Shown here in pieces: positions 42,930-51,139 of a stretch of 64,000 bases of DNA (position 1 is its first letter; the number at the start of each line of letters is the position of its first letter). The translations under genes and the position numbers were made by a program. This DNA comes from Pseudomonas abieticivorans (lineage in GTDB: Bacteria > Pseudomonadota > Gammaproteobacteria > Pseudomonadales > Pseudomonadaceae): positions 4,643,501-4,707,500 of the forward strand of contig NZ_CP094975.1 in assembly GCF_023509015.1 (NCBI RefSeq). The letters run 5' to 3'. The notes under the pieces are model-generated. The model was not told the DNA's origin. It made no database searches and saw only the letters and a list, made by a program, of their open reading frames with translations.

Positions 42930-43520
42930 TTGAATAAAGTACATTCGCTGCCCCTGCGTTACGACCCACGCGAGCTTACCGATGAGGAGCTGGTGGAGCG
43001 TTCGCACGGGGAGCTGTTTCATGTGACGCGCGCCTATGAAGAGTTGATGCGGCGCTACCAGCGCACCCTCTTCAACGTGTGTGCACGTTATTTAGGGAAC
43101 GATCGTGACGCTGACGATGTCTGTCAGGAGGTGATGTTGAAGGTGTTGTATGGCCTGAAGAATTTCGAGGGTAAATCGAAGTTCAAGACCTGGCTCTACA
43201 GCATCACTTACAACGAATGCATCACGCAGTACCGTAAGGAAAGGCGCAAGCGTCGACTGATGGATGCCCTGAGCCTCGACCCGCTCGAGGAAGCATCCGA
43301 AGAGAAGACGCCCAAGCCTGAGGAGCGAGGTGGGCTTGACCGCTGGCTTGTGCATGTGAACCCGATCGATCGTGAAATTCTGGTGCTACGGTTTGTCGCC
43401 GAGCTCGAATTCCAAGAGATTGCAGACATCATGCACATGGGTCTGAGCGCGACCAAAATGCGATACAAACGCGCGCTCGACAAGCTTCGTGAGAAATTTG
43501 CAGGCATTGCCGAAACTTAG
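42930..43520 (+). CDS. sigX: ECF sigma factor SigX
   Basis: A 196-residue ECF sigma factor. Region 2 is MRRYQRTLFNVCARYLGNDRDADDVCQEVMLKVLYGLKNFEGKSKFKTWLYSITYN, region 4 is NPIDREILVLRFVAELEFQEIADIMHMGLSATKMRYKRALDKLRE. It drives oprF, cfrX-cmpX and fatty-acid genes in P. aeruginosa. The start appears to be TTG (MNKVHSLPLRYDPREL); the next ATG would remove region 2, so the rare start is favoured although the ribosome-binding site is poor. Confidence 0.93.
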   Translation: MNKVHSLPLRYDPRELTDEELVERSHGELFHVTRAYEELMRRYQRTLFNVCARYLGNDRDADDVCQEVMLKVLYGLKNFEGKSKFKTWLYSITYNECITQYRKERRKRRLMDALSLDPLEEASEEKTPKPEERGGLDRWLVHVNPIDREILVLRFVAELEFQEIADIMHMGLSATKMRYKRALDKLREKFAGIAET

Positions 43521-43627
43521 TGAGGCGCAAATATCTCTAACGTTGGGCAAGTTCTGCTAGACTTGCCGCCGAGTTGTCCCCCTTTCAATGTGGGACTGCT
43601 TAACAATCACAGATGGGGATTTAACGG

Positions 43628-44677
43628 ATGAAACTGAAAAACACCTTAGGCATGGCCATTGGTTCTCTTGTTGCCGCAACTTCTTTCGGCGTATTGGCGC
43701 AAGGCCAAGGCGCGGTCGAAGGTGAAGCCTTCTACCAGAAGAACTACAACGACAGCGTCAAGCACGTTGAAGACGGCCGTACCGCTGGCGGTTCGCTGGG
43801 CTACTTCCTGACTGACGACGTTGAGTTGATCCTGGGCTACGGCAAGACCAACTACACTCGTTCGAACGACGGTACTGGCAGCCAGAAAATCCACGGCGAC
43901 ACCGGTTCCCTGACCGGCATGTACCACTTCGGTACCGTAGGCGACGCTATCCGTCCTTACGTTTCCGGTGGTTTCGCTCACCAGAGCCTGAGCAACGTAG
44001 AAGCTGACGGCCACAGCGGTCGCGACAGCTCCACTTTCGCTACCATCGGCGCTGGCGCCAAGTGGTACATCACCAACAACCTGTACGCTCGTGCCGGTGT
44101 TGACGCTTCCTACAAACTGGACAACGGCAAGTGGGACTACGCTCCTACCGTTGGCCTGGGTGTGAACTTCGGTGGCGGCGACAAAAAAGTTGAAGCAGCT
44201 CCAGCTCCAGTAGCTGAAACCTGCACCGACAGCGACAACGACGGCGTGTGCGACAACGTCGACAAGTGCCCTAACACCCCAGCCAACGTGACCGTTGACG
44301 CTGACGGTTGCCCGGCAGTTGCTGAAGTGGTTCGCGTTCAGCTGGACGTGAAATTCGACTTCGACAAGTCGGTTGTGAAGCCAAACAGCTACGGCGACAT
44401 CAAGAACCTGGCTGACTTCATGAAGCAGTACCCACAAACCACCACCACTGTTGAAGGTCACACTGACAACGTCGGTCCTGACGCTTACAACCAAAAACTG
44501 TCCGAGCGTCGCGCTAGCGCCGTTAAACAGGTTCTGGTCAACCAGTACGGTGTTGAATCCAACCGCGTTAACTCGGTTGGCTACGGCGAAACTCGCCCAG
44601 TTGCAGACAACAAAACTGAAGCTGGCCGCGCTGTTAACCGTCGCGTAGAAGCACAAGTAGAAGCTCAATCCAAGTAA
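43628..44677 (+). CDS. oprF: Major outer-membrane porin and structural protein OprF
   Basis: A 349-residue OmpA-family protein: signal peptide (VLAQGQG near residue 24), an eight-strand N-terminal barrel to about 165, a proline/alanine hinge, a TSP3-like Cys-rich loop (CTDSDNDGVCDNVDKCPNTP, then DGC) and the OmpA peptidoglycan-binding domain with FDFDKSVVKPN and VEGHTDNVGPDAYNQKLSERRA. It anchors outer membrane to wall and forms a slow pore. Codon use is strongly biased to highly expressed type. It follows sigX and ends at a strong terminator. Confidence 0.97.
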   Translation: MKLKNTLGMAIGSLVAATSFGVLAQGQGAVEGEAFYQKNYNDSVKHVEDGRTAGGSLGYFLTDDVELILGYGKTNYTRSNDGTGSQKIHGDTGSLTGMYHFGTVGDAIRPYVSGGFAHQSLSNVEADGHSGRDSSTFATIGAGAKWYITNNLYARAGVDASYKLDNGKWDYAPTVGLGVNFGGGDKKVEAAPAPVAETCTDSDNDGVCDNVDKCPNTPANVTVDADGCPAVAEVVRVQLDVKFDFDKSVVKPNSYGDIKNLADFMKQYPQTTTTVEGHTDNVGPDAYNQKLSERRASAVKQVLVNQYGVESNRVNSVGYGETRPVADNKTEAGRAVNRRVEAQVEAQSK

Positions 44678-44696
44678 TTGGACCCAGCCTCTAGAG

Positions 44697-44726
44697 AAAA
44701 GCCCGGCTTAGGCCGGGCTTTTTTTT
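44697..44726. terminator. Bidirectional terminator after oprF
   Basis: AAGCCCGGC-TTAG-GCCGGGCTT followed by a T8 tract, with AAAA on the other side. It can also stop transcription arriving from the nas/kinase operon. Confidence 0.92.
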
Positions 44727-44748
44727 GCCTTGAATTTGGCAGTGCCGT

Positions 44749-44886
44749 TCAGACCGGCTTCAATGCTGTCAACAAAGGCTGCGCTGCCAGGCTCAAGGCG
44801 TTGATGTTGCCCCGGTTGGCCGCCACCACGATGCCGGCCACCGCATTGATGGCGCTCAGCCCCCTCAGCTTAGAGGCCGCTGCCAT
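44749..44886 (-). CDS. Possible 45-residue ORF or gene remnant between kinase and oprF
   Basis: A short frame MAAASKLRGLSAINAV followed by AGIVVAANRGNINALSL and ending LTALKPV. It is not recognised. It has an Ala/Asn-rich composition that looks protein-like rather than antisense, but a weak ribosome-binding site (GGGGCC). It stands where, in P. aeruginosa, nirBD and cobA lie, so it could be a remnant of lost DNA or chance. Confidence 0.2.
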   Translation of the reverse strand: MAAASKLRGLSAINAVAGIVVAANRGNINALSLAAQPLLTALKPV

Positions 44887-44942
44887 GCGGCCCCAATGCG
44901 ACGTACAGTTCAGCTCAAATAAAAATCTCTGCAGTCAGGTAC

Positions 44943-46613
44943 TTATCCTTTCAAAAGGCAAAATATCAACAGTATGTTTACAGCCAGCGAGGCCAGGGCG
45001 AGGGCCTGCCATACCTTTAACGGTTCGCGCTCCAGCAAAGGGCGTGAACGGCGCTGAGGTTGATGGCGCTCGCCCTGATCCAAAGCCAGCAACCATTCTT
45101 CGGCCGTCTCGAAGCGTTGCTGTGGATCACTGTGCACGCTGCGCATGATGATTGCCTCCAGCCAATCCGGAAGGTCCGGCCGGTAGCGATTGGCACTGGC
45201 AGGCGTTCCAAAGCGCGGGTGCTGGAACGCTTCGATCTCACCATAGGGGTAGTGCCCGGTTAACAGGTGATACAGGGTGACGCCGGCCGCATACAGGTCT
45301 TGCTGCGGGCTGGGGGCGGCACCGGCAAACGCTTCCGGGGCGAGGTAGCTTGGGGTGCCGGGCAGCTCGTTGGGCGGATCTGCCGACAGGCCGGGGCACC
45401 AGGCCAGGCCGAAATCCAACACGCGCAGCTCTTGGTCATCGCCCAGCAGCAGATTGTGCGGCTTGATGTCGCGGTGCAGGATGTTGCGTCGGTGCAGCAT
45501 GCCAAGGGCACGAATCAAACGCGCAGCCAGGCCTTGCCAGTCCGCCAGGGGCAATGGGCCGCTTTCGGCCAGGCGCTCGGCCAGGGTTTGGCCTTGGTAT
45601 TCGCGCATCAGGTAATACAGGTGCTGGCGCTCTGGCAGCGAATGCACTTGGGGAAAGTAGCGGCCAGCCACGCGCTTGAGAAACCACTCCTCCAGCAGCA
45701 GGCCTTGTTGCGCGCCGGGCTCGTCGTGGCGCCGGGCGGGCAAGGTCTTGAGTAGCCAGGAGTGGCCCTGGGCATCGCGCACGCGGTACAGGACGGATTG
45801 ACGGGTTTGGCTCAGCATTGCCAGCACGGTCAGGCCCTCGAAGGCCTGGCCGGTTTTAAGTGACGGGGGCAGGGGCAAGGTGTGCAGGTGCAGCAAGCGC
45901 TCGGCCAAGCTGGCCTGGCCCAGTTGTTCGACGTGCACCAGCACGGCACTGGCATTGTCCTGGCTGCCTGCCAGGTGCGCCGCCTTGACCAACGTGTTCA
46001 CCACGCTCTGGGCGTCGCTGTGCTCGCGCAGCGTGGCACTGATCTGGTGGTCATTCAGGGTGGCCCAGACGCCATCGCTCAGCAGCAGGAAACGCTCGCC
46101 CTGGCGCAACTCCCCTTCCAGATAGTCCACCACCAGGTGCTGATCCAGGCCCATGGCGCGCTTGAGCACGTGCTGCATCTGGGCATGTTCCCATACATGG
46201 TCTTCGCTGATGCGCTGCAGCGCGCCCTGATACCAGCGGTAGGCACGGCAGTCGCCGACGTGGGCGAGGGTGAAGCGCTGCCCGCGCAGTACCAAGGCGC
46301 TGAGGGTGGTAAGCAGCGGCTGGCCACCGCCGTTGGCTTGCAGCCAACGGTTTTGCGCGCTGAGCAGCCGGTCCAGGGCTTGGGGCACGGTCCAGGTTTC
46401 GGGGGTGGCGTAATAGTCCAGTGCCAGCGCCTGCAGCGTGGAGCGGGCCGCCAGGGCGCCATCGGCGCAGTGGCTGACGCCGTCGGCAAGGGCAAACAGG
46501 TAACCTTTGCTGGCGGCCAGGCCCGGGTTTGGGGTAACCAGGCGCACCGCGTCCTGGTTTTGTGCGCGCGGCCCGCAGGCGCTGGCGTGGGCCATGCTCA
46601 GTTGCAGGGCCAT
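44943..46613 (-). CDS. Fused PP2C-type phosphatase and Ser/Thr protein kinase with C-terminal membrane anchor
   Basis: A 556-residue bifunctional protein. Residues 1 to about 235 form a PP2C phosphatase (ALADGVSHCADG, HVGDCRAYR, LLSDGVW, GSQDNASAVLV metal-site motifs). A Hanks-type kinase follows with VLYRVRDAQGHSWLLKTL, HRDIKPHNLLLGDD, LDFGLAWCPG, and GTPSYLAPEAFAG. A single span at the end (ALALASLAVNILLIFCLL) tethers it to the inner membrane. It begins 2 bp after the nitrate transporter stop, so it is in the nas operon, matching the P. aeruginosa gene in this position. Substrates unknown. Confidence 0.9.
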   Translation of the reverse strand: MALQLSMAHASACGPRAQNQDAVRLVTPNPGLAASKGYLFALADGVSHCADGALAARSTLQALALDYYATPETWTVPQALDRLLSAQNRWLQANGGGQPLLTTLSALVLRGQRFTLAHVGDCRAYRWYQGALQRISEDHVWEHAQMQHVLKRAMGLDQHLVVDYLEGELRQGERFLLLSDGVWATLNDHQISATLREHSDAQSVVNTLVKAAHLAGSQDNASAVLVHVEQLGQASLAERLLHLHTLPLPPSLKTGQAFEGLTVLAMLSQTRQSVLYRVRDAQGHSWLLKTLPARRHDEPGAQQGLLLEEWFLKRVAGRYFPQVHSLPERQHLYYLMREYQGQTLAERLAESGPLPLADWQGLAARLIRALGMLHRRNILHRDIKPHNLLLGDDQELRVLDFGLAWCPGLSADPPNELPGTPSYLAPEAFAGAAPSPQQDLYAAGVTLYHLLTGHYPYGEIEAFQHPRFGTPASANRYRPDLPDWLEAIIMRSVHSDPQQRFETAEEWLLALDQGERHQPQRRSRPLLEREPLKVWQALALASLAVNILLIFCLLKG

Positions 46614-46615
46614 GC

Positions 46616-47827
46616 TCAGACGCGGGCTGCAGTAACAGCGGCCGAACCCCACGTGGTGCGCCACCGACGCTTGACCCCGTGCAGGCCGAACCAGGCCACC
46701 ACGGCCAGCGCGGCGAACAGCCAGAGGCCCGCCTGGTAGTCACCGGTGTGCTGCTTGATCGCACCCAGGCCCGCCACCAGCAGGAAGCCGCCAATGCCAC
46801 CGGCCATGCCGATCAGGCCGGTCATCACGCCGATTTCCTGGCGAAAGCGCTGTGGCACCAACTGGAACACTGCACCATTGCCGGCACCCAGGCCGAGCAT
46901 GGCAATGACGAACAGCGCCAGTGCTGCGTAGGAACTTGGCAGGTGGAAGCCCACGGCGGCGACGCAGATCGCGGCCAGGGTGTACATGGCCAGCAGCGTG
47001 CGGATGCCGCCGAAACGATCGGCCAACGCACCGCCCAGGGGGCGCATCATGCTGCCGCCGAACACGCAGGCCGCCGTGTAATAGCCGGCGGTCACCGGGC
47101 TCAGGCCGTATTGGTCGTTGAAGTAGCCGGGCAGGGCGCTGGCTAAGCCCATGAAGCCGCCAAAGGTGACGCAGTAAAACAGCATGAACCACCAACTGTC
47201 GCGGTCACCCAGGGCCTTGAGGTAATCGCCCACGGATTTGGCCGCTGGCCGGTTGGGGGCGTTGCGGGCCATCAACGTGAAGGTGATCAATACCAGCACC
47301 AGCGGGATCAACGCGAAGCCGAACACGTTGCTCCAACCGAAGCTGGCGGCCAACAAGGGGGCGAACAGAGCGGCGAACACGGTGCCCGAGTTACCGGCCC
47401 CGGCGATGCCCATGGCCTTGCCCTGGTGTTGTGGTGGGTACCACTGCGAGGCCAGGGGCAGGGCCACGGCAAAGGAGGCACCAGCCACGCCCAGGGCCAC
47501 GCCCAACAATAAGGCTTGCTCATAGCTGTGGATACCGAAATGCCAGGCGCAGAACAGCGACGCGATCACCACGCACTGGCCCATCAGGCCGGCGGTCTTG
47601 GGTGACAGGCGATCGACCACCACGCCCATCACCAAACGGAGGATGGCGCCGGCGAGCAGGGGCGTGGCGACGATCAGGCCGCGTTGCTGGGTGGTCAGTT
47701 GCAGGTCGGCGGCGATCTGCACGGCCAGGGGGCCGAGCAGGTACCAGACCATGAAACTCAGGTCGAAATACAGGAAGGCCGCGAACAGGGTAGGGGCGTG
47801 GCCGGATTTCCAGAAAGATTTATTCAT
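46616..47827 (-). CDS. nasA: MFS nitrate/nitrite transporter of the assimilatory pathway
   Basis: A 403-residue NarK/NasA-type major-facilitator protein with about 12 spans. The nitrate-signature motifs GIAGAGNSGTVFAALFAP (span 5) and GLGAGNGAVFQLVPQRF (span 11) are both present, and the second-span region VVVDRLSPKTAGLMG is typical. It imports nitrate across the inner membrane. It is preceded by a 120-base leader with a terminator and hairpins suited to NasT control. The ATG at 47827 follows the leader; the longer frame starts inside the terminator. Confidence 0.92.
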   Translation of the reverse strand: MNKSFWKSGHAPTLFAAFLYFDLSFMVWYLLGPLAVQIAADLQLTTQQRGLIVATPLLAGAILRLVMGVVVDRLSPKTAGLMGQCVVIASLFCAWHFGIHSYEQALLLGVALGVAGASFAVALPLASQWYPPQHQGKAMGIAGAGNSGTVFAALFAPLLAASFGWSNVFGFALIPLVLVLITFTLMARNAPNRPAAKSVGDYLKALGDRDSWWFMLFYCVTFGGFMGLASALPGYFNDQYGLSPVTAGYYTAACVFGGSMMRPLGGALADRFGGIRTLLAMYTLAAICVAAVGFHLPSSYAALALFVIAMLGLGAGNGAVFQLVPQRFRQEIGVMTGLIGMAGGIGGFLLVAGLGAIKQHTGDYQAGLWLFAALAVVAWFGLHGVKRRWRTTWGSAAVTAARV

Positions 47828-47861
47828 CAATGCCTCGACGATGCTTGGGGGCCAGAAACGC

Positions 47862-47946
47862 AAAAACGCCGCAACCCTTCCCGCGTATGTGCGAGGGGGG
47901 TGCGACGTCTTTGTCGGTCAATGTGGGGCAACCGCCGTTGGCTACC
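47862..47946 (-). promoter_or_regulatory. nasA leader RNA: two ANTAR-type hexaloop hairpins plus overlapping terminator
   Basis: In transcript order: hairpin P1 (47946-47927), stem GGUAGCC/GGUUGCC of seven pairs with three wobbles or less, loop AACGGC; a 10-nt linker; hairpin P2 (47916-47903), stem CGAC/GUCG, loop AAAGAC; then an intrinsic terminator whose 5' arm CGUCGCA (47907-47901) overlaps the 3' arm of P2, pairs with UGCGGCG and is followed by U5. Both loops have A at position 1 and G at position 4, the known ANTAR recognition pattern. NasT binding to P1-P2 should prevent the terminator and turn on nasA. Confidence 0.72.
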
Positions 47947-47959
47947 TGGGTATTGTATT

Positions 47960-47975
47960 AGCAAGGGTTGGGCCA
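47960..47975 (-). promoter_or_regulatory. Sigma-54-like promoter of nasA
   Basis: On the minus strand TGGCCC-N5-TTGCT matches the -24/-12 consensus TGGCAC-N5-TTGCW with GG and GC at the right distance. Transcription would begin about 14 bases before the P1 hairpin arm. Nitrogen-controlled (NtrC) expression would fit nitrate assimilation. Confidence 0.55.
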
Positions 47976-47992
47976 AGATGCAGGCCTTGCCC

Positions 47993-48568
47993 TTACCCCA
48001 GCATTTCATTCATGGCGATGATTTGCTCGGCGACCTGAATCAGCTTCTGCTGGCGGCTCATGGCTTGCCTGCGCATCAGGGTATAGGCCTCTTCTTCCTT
48101 GCAGTCCTTCATTTTCATCAGCAGCCCCTTGGCCAGTTCGATGCGCTTGCGCTCGGCCAGTTGCTGATCGCGGGCGTGCAGCTGCGCGCGCAGGGCCTGG
48201 TCGCTTTCAAAGCGCGCCATGGCCACGTCCAGGATCGGTTGCAAGCGCTGGGCATGGATGCCTTCGACGATATAGGCGCTGACCCCGGACTTGATCGCCT
48301 GGCGCATCACCCCTGGGTCGTGCTCGTCGGTGAACATCACAATGGGCCGGGGCTGGTCACGGCTGACCAGCACCACTTGTTCCATGACGTCGCGGCTAGG
48401 TGACTCGGTATCGATCAAAATCACGTCCGGGCGCACCGTTTCGACGCGTGCGGGCAGGTCGATGGTCAGCCCCGACTCGTCGATCACCTCGAACCCGGCT
48501 TCGCTGAGTGCGACTTTCAGGCGGCCGACTTTTTTCGCGGTGTCGTTGATCAACAGGATGCGCAGCAT
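47993..48568 (-). CDS. nasT: ANTAR-domain antitermination response regulator NasT
   Basis: A 191-residue protein with a receiver-like domain (MLRILLINDTAKKVGRLKVAL, VILIDTESPSRDVM, SGVSAYIVEGI) and a C-terminal ANTAR RNA-binding helix set (RKRIELAKGLLMKMKDCKEEEAYTLMRRQAMSRQQKL). NasS holds it inactive until nitrate or nitrite binds NasS; free NasT binds leader RNA and prevents termination. It is 13 bp downstream of nasS and upstream of nasA on the same strand. Confidence 0.94.
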   Translation of the reverse strand: MLRILLINDTAKKVGRLKVALSEAGFEVIDESGLTIDLPARVETVRPDVILIDTESPSRDVMEQVVLVSRDQPRPIVMFTDEHDPGVMRQAIKSGVSAYIVEGIHAQRLQPILDVAMARFESDQALRAQLHARDQQLAERKRIELAKGLLMKMKDCKEEEAYTLMRRQAMSRQQKLIQVAEQIIAMNEMLG

Positions 48569-48581
48569 GGGTGACCTCCGC

Positions 48582-49793
48582 TCATCGGCTGGCCAGCCGC
48601 GGCGTACCGCCAGCCAGCGCGTGCAAAGGGAAGCTGCGGGCGTAGCCGGCAGGGTCCTGGCCATCCCAGACCTTGCCATCGATCAGTTGACTGCTGCGCA
48701 GTTCGGCATCGTCGCACGGCACGCCCAAGGCCTGGGCGGCCTCGCGGTACAGGCCCAATTGCTGCACCTGGCGGGCCACGCCGAGGTAGTCCGGGTCGTC
48801 GCGCAAAAGGCCCCAGCGGCGAAACTGCGTCATGAACCACATGCCATCGGACAGGTAAGGCAGATTGACCTGGCCGTCGCCATGGAAGCGCAGCGCGTGC
48901 GGGTCCTGCCAGGTATTACCCAAGCCGTCGGCGTAGTGGCCCATGAAGCGCGGCTCTACGCAATCAAGCGGGGCGTCGAGGTACTCGCGCGCGCTGATCA
49001 GTTGCGCGCTGGTGCGGCGGTTTTCCGGGCTTTGTTCGATGAAGCGGCTGGCTTCCAGCACGGCCTTGACCAGCGCCCGGGCACTGTTGGGGTGCTGCTG
49101 GACGAAGGCGTGGGTGCAGCCCAAGACTTTTTCCGGGTGGTTGGGCCAGATCGCCTGGGTGGTTGCCAGGGTAAAACCCAGGCCCTGGCGCACGGCACTG
49201 TCGCACCAGGGCTCGCCCACGCAAAAACCGTCGATGCGCGCGGCCTGCATGTGGGCGACCATCTGCGGCGGCGGTACCACCACGCTGTTGACGTCCTCCA
49301 GCGGGTGGATGCCTTGGCTGGCCAGCCAGTAATAAAGCCACAAGGCATGGGTGCCGGTGGGAAAGGTCTGGGCGAAGGTCAGTTTTGTGCGGCTTTGGTG
49401 CACGTGGCGGCGCAATGCTTCAGCATCGGTCACGCCTGCCGTCATCAGGGCCGGTGACAGGTTCAGGCTCTGGCCGTTCTGGTTAAGCCCCATCAGCACC
49501 GCCATGTCGGTGGCCGGGCCGCCGCCGATCCCCAGGTGTTCGGCGTACACCATGCCATACAGGCAGTGGGCTGCATCCAGTTCGCCACTGACCAGTTTGT
49601 CCCGCAGGTTGGCCCACGAGCTCTGGCGTTTGAGGTCAAGGGTCAGCCCGTGGGGTTGGGCGAAGCCTTGGGTGGCGGCCACCACCACCGAGGCGCAGTC
49701 GCTCAGGGCCATGAAGCCGATGTTCAGGCTGCGTTTTTCCGGAGCATCGCTGCCGGCCACCCAGGCCAGGGGGTCTGCTGGAATGTCTGTCAT
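48582..49793 (-). CDS. nasS: Nitrate/nitrite sensor NasS (NrtA/CmpA-like, cytoplasmic)
   Basis: A 403-residue protein of the NrtA/SsuA-like binding fold without a signal peptide, which distinguishes the sensor from transport-associated relatives. Landmarks are NIGFMALSDCASVVVAATQGFAQPHGLTLDLKRQ, ELDAAHCLYGMVYAEHLGIGG, FCVGEPWCDSAVRQG and HALRFHGDGQVNLPYLSDGMWFM. It binds nitrate or nitrite and releases NasT. Its own leader contains an attenuator-like structure. Confidence 0.92.
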   Translation of the reverse strand: MTDIPADPLAWVAGSDAPEKRSLNIGFMALSDCASVVVAATQGFAQPHGLTLDLKRQSSWANLRDKLVSGELDAAHCLYGMVYAEHLGIGGGPATDMAVLMGLNQNGQSLNLSPALMTAGVTDAEALRRHVHQSRTKLTFAQTFPTGTHALWLYYWLASQGIHPLEDVNSVVVPPPQMVAHMQAARIDGFCVGEPWCDSAVRQGLGFTLATTQAIWPNHPEKVLGCTHAFVQQHPNSARALVKAVLEASRFIEQSPENRRTSAQLISAREYLDAPLDCVEPRFMGHYADGLGNTWQDPHALRFHGDGQVNLPYLSDGMWFMTQFRRWGLLRDDPDYLGVARQVQQLGLYREAAQALGVPCDDAELRSSQLIDGKVWDGQDPAGYARSFPLHALAGGTPRLASR

Positions 49794-49810
49794 CTACTGT
49801 TCGCCCTTGC

Positions 49811-49897
49811 AAAAAAAAGCGCCGCCCGCCCGTCAGCTGAAAAGCCGCGGGTGTGACGACGCCATTGTCGACGGCCTGCCGCTGCAAGGGGGCAGGC
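49811..49897 (-). promoter_or_regulatory. nasS-nasT leader: hairpins overlapping an intrinsic terminator
   Basis: In transcript order: a seven-pair hairpin GCCUGCC/GGCAGGC with a 10-nt loop (49897-49874); a hairpin with stem CGAC/GUCG and loop AAUGGC (49870-49857), A1 and G4 conserved; then a terminator whose 5' arm GCGUCGUC (49862-49855) overlaps that second hairpin, pairs with GGCGGCGC plus CCCG/CGGG, and ends in U8 18 nt before the nasS start. The second stem is identical to P2 of the nasA leader. Autoregulation by NasT is inference; the upstream hairpin lacks a hexaloop. Confidence 0.5.
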
Positions 49898-49959
49898 ACT
49901 GATGAAGGATGACAAGCAATGCATATGCCATCGGTCCCCACAAACGCCGGCTGCGCGGT

Positions 49960-49965
49960 TATAAT
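49960..49965 (+). promoter_or_regulatory. -10 element (TATAAT) of pyrD
   Basis: A perfect TATAAT preceded by GGT lies 42 bp upstream of the pyrD ATG; no strong -35 element is visible at 17 bp. Confidence 0.5.
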
Positions 49966-50006
49966 CGCCGCCATCGAATCGTCCCATAGCCGAGCTTAGC
50001 CCGCCC

Positions 50007-51035
50007 ATGTATACCCTGGCCCGCCAGCTGTTGTTCAAACTCTCCCCGGAAACCTCCCATGACCTGTCCCTGGACCTGATCGGGGCCGGTGGCCGCCTGG
50101 GCATCAACAGCCTGTTGGCCAAAAAGCCGACGAGCCTGCCGGTGACGGTGATGGGGTTGCAGTTTCCCAACCCGGTGGGCCTGGCCGCAGGCCTGGACAA
50201 GAACGGCGCGGCCATCGACGGCTTCGCCCAACTGGGCTTCGGCTTCGTCGAGATCGGCACCGTGACCCCGCGCCCGCAGCCCGGCAACCCCAAGCCGCGG
50301 ATCTTCCGCCTGCCTGACGCCACGGCCATCATCAACCGCATGGGTTTCAACAACCTGGGCGTCGACAACCTGCTGCACCGGGTGCAGGCCGCTCGCTACA
50401 AGGGCGTGCTGGGCATCAACATCGGCAAGAATTTCGACACCCCGGTGGAACGCGCGGTCGACGATTACCTGATCTGCCTGAACAAGGTCTACGATCACGC
50501 CAGCTACGTGACCGTCAACGTCAGCTCGCCCAACACCCCGGGCCTGCGCAGCCTGCAGTTCGGCGACTCGCTCAAGCAACTGCTGCAGGCCCTGGCCGAG
50601 CAGCGTGAGGTACTGGCCGCCCAGTACGGCAAGCGCGTGCCGCTGGCGATCAAGATTGCCCCGGACATGAGCGACGAAGAAACCGCCCTGGTGGCCAGTG
50701 CCTTGCTGGAGTCGGGCATGGACGCGGTAATCGCCACCAACACCACCCTGAGCCGCGAAGGCGTCGAAGGCCTGGCCTTTGGTGACGAGGCAGGGGGGTT
50801 GTCGGGCGCGCCGGTGCTGGAAAAAAGCACCCATATCGTCAAGGTGCTGGCGGGCGAGCTGGGCGGCAAAATGCCGATCATCGCGGCCGGTGGCATTACC
50901 GAAGGCAAGCATGCGGCCCAGAAGATCGCCGCCGGTGCAAGCCTGGTGCAGATCTATTCGGGCTTCATCTACAAGGGGCCGGCCTTGATCCGTGAGGCGG
51001 TGGACGCAATCGCCGGGATGCCGCGCAAGCCCTGA
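50007..51035 (+). CDS. pyrD: Dihydroorotate dehydrogenase (quinone), class 2
   Basis: A 342-residue membrane-associated FMN enzyme of pyrimidine synthesis. The N-terminal helix ([24 protein letters not shown]) binds the quinone side; [59 protein letters not shown] is the FMN/substrate core, [14 protein letters not shown] carries the catalytic Ser typical of class 2, and [11 protein letters not shown] closes the phosphate site. Confidence 0.95.
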   Translation: MYTLARQLLFKLSPETSHDLSLDLIGAGGRLGINSLLAKKPTSLPVTVMGLQFPNPVGLAAGLDKNGAAIDGFAQLGFGFVEIGTVTPRPQPGNPKPRIFRLPDATAIINRMGFNNLGVDNLLHRVQAARYKGVLGINIGKNFDTPVERAVDDYLICLNKVYDHASYVTVNVSSPNTPGLRSLQFGDSLKQLLQALAEQREVLAAQYGKRVPLAIKIAPDMSDEETALVASALLESGMDAVIATNTTLSREGVEGLAFGDEAGGLSGAPVLEKSTHIVKVLAGELGGKMPIIAAGGITEGKHAAQKIAAGASLVQIYSGFIYKGPALIREAVDAIAGMPRKP

Positions 51036-51036
51036 C

Positions 51037-51064
51037 AAAAAAAGGGCCCCTTGAAGGGGCCCTT
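51037..51064 (-). terminator. Terminator between pyrD and rmf
   Basis: AAGGGCCCCTT and AAGGGGCCCTT form a stem with a short loop. The T run is on the minus-strand side, so it mainly serves rmf; a shorter effect on pyrD is possible. Confidence 0.85.
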
Positions 51065-51139
51065 GGGCCGAAGCCCGCCGCTCGGAGGGAGCGTGCGTGG
51101 TTAATGTGAATTCAGAGGTGTGAAATAAGGGGTTCCTGT

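Noticed and set aside
43537-43562. ECF promoter for oprF (CTAAC-N17-AGAC)
   Set aside because: The -10 element does not match CGTC, and other promoters are expected here; left unannotated.
44678-45148. 156-codon open frame on the plus strand after oprF
   Set aside because: It starts in the oprF terminator and then runs antisense to the kinase gene; composition is not protein-like.
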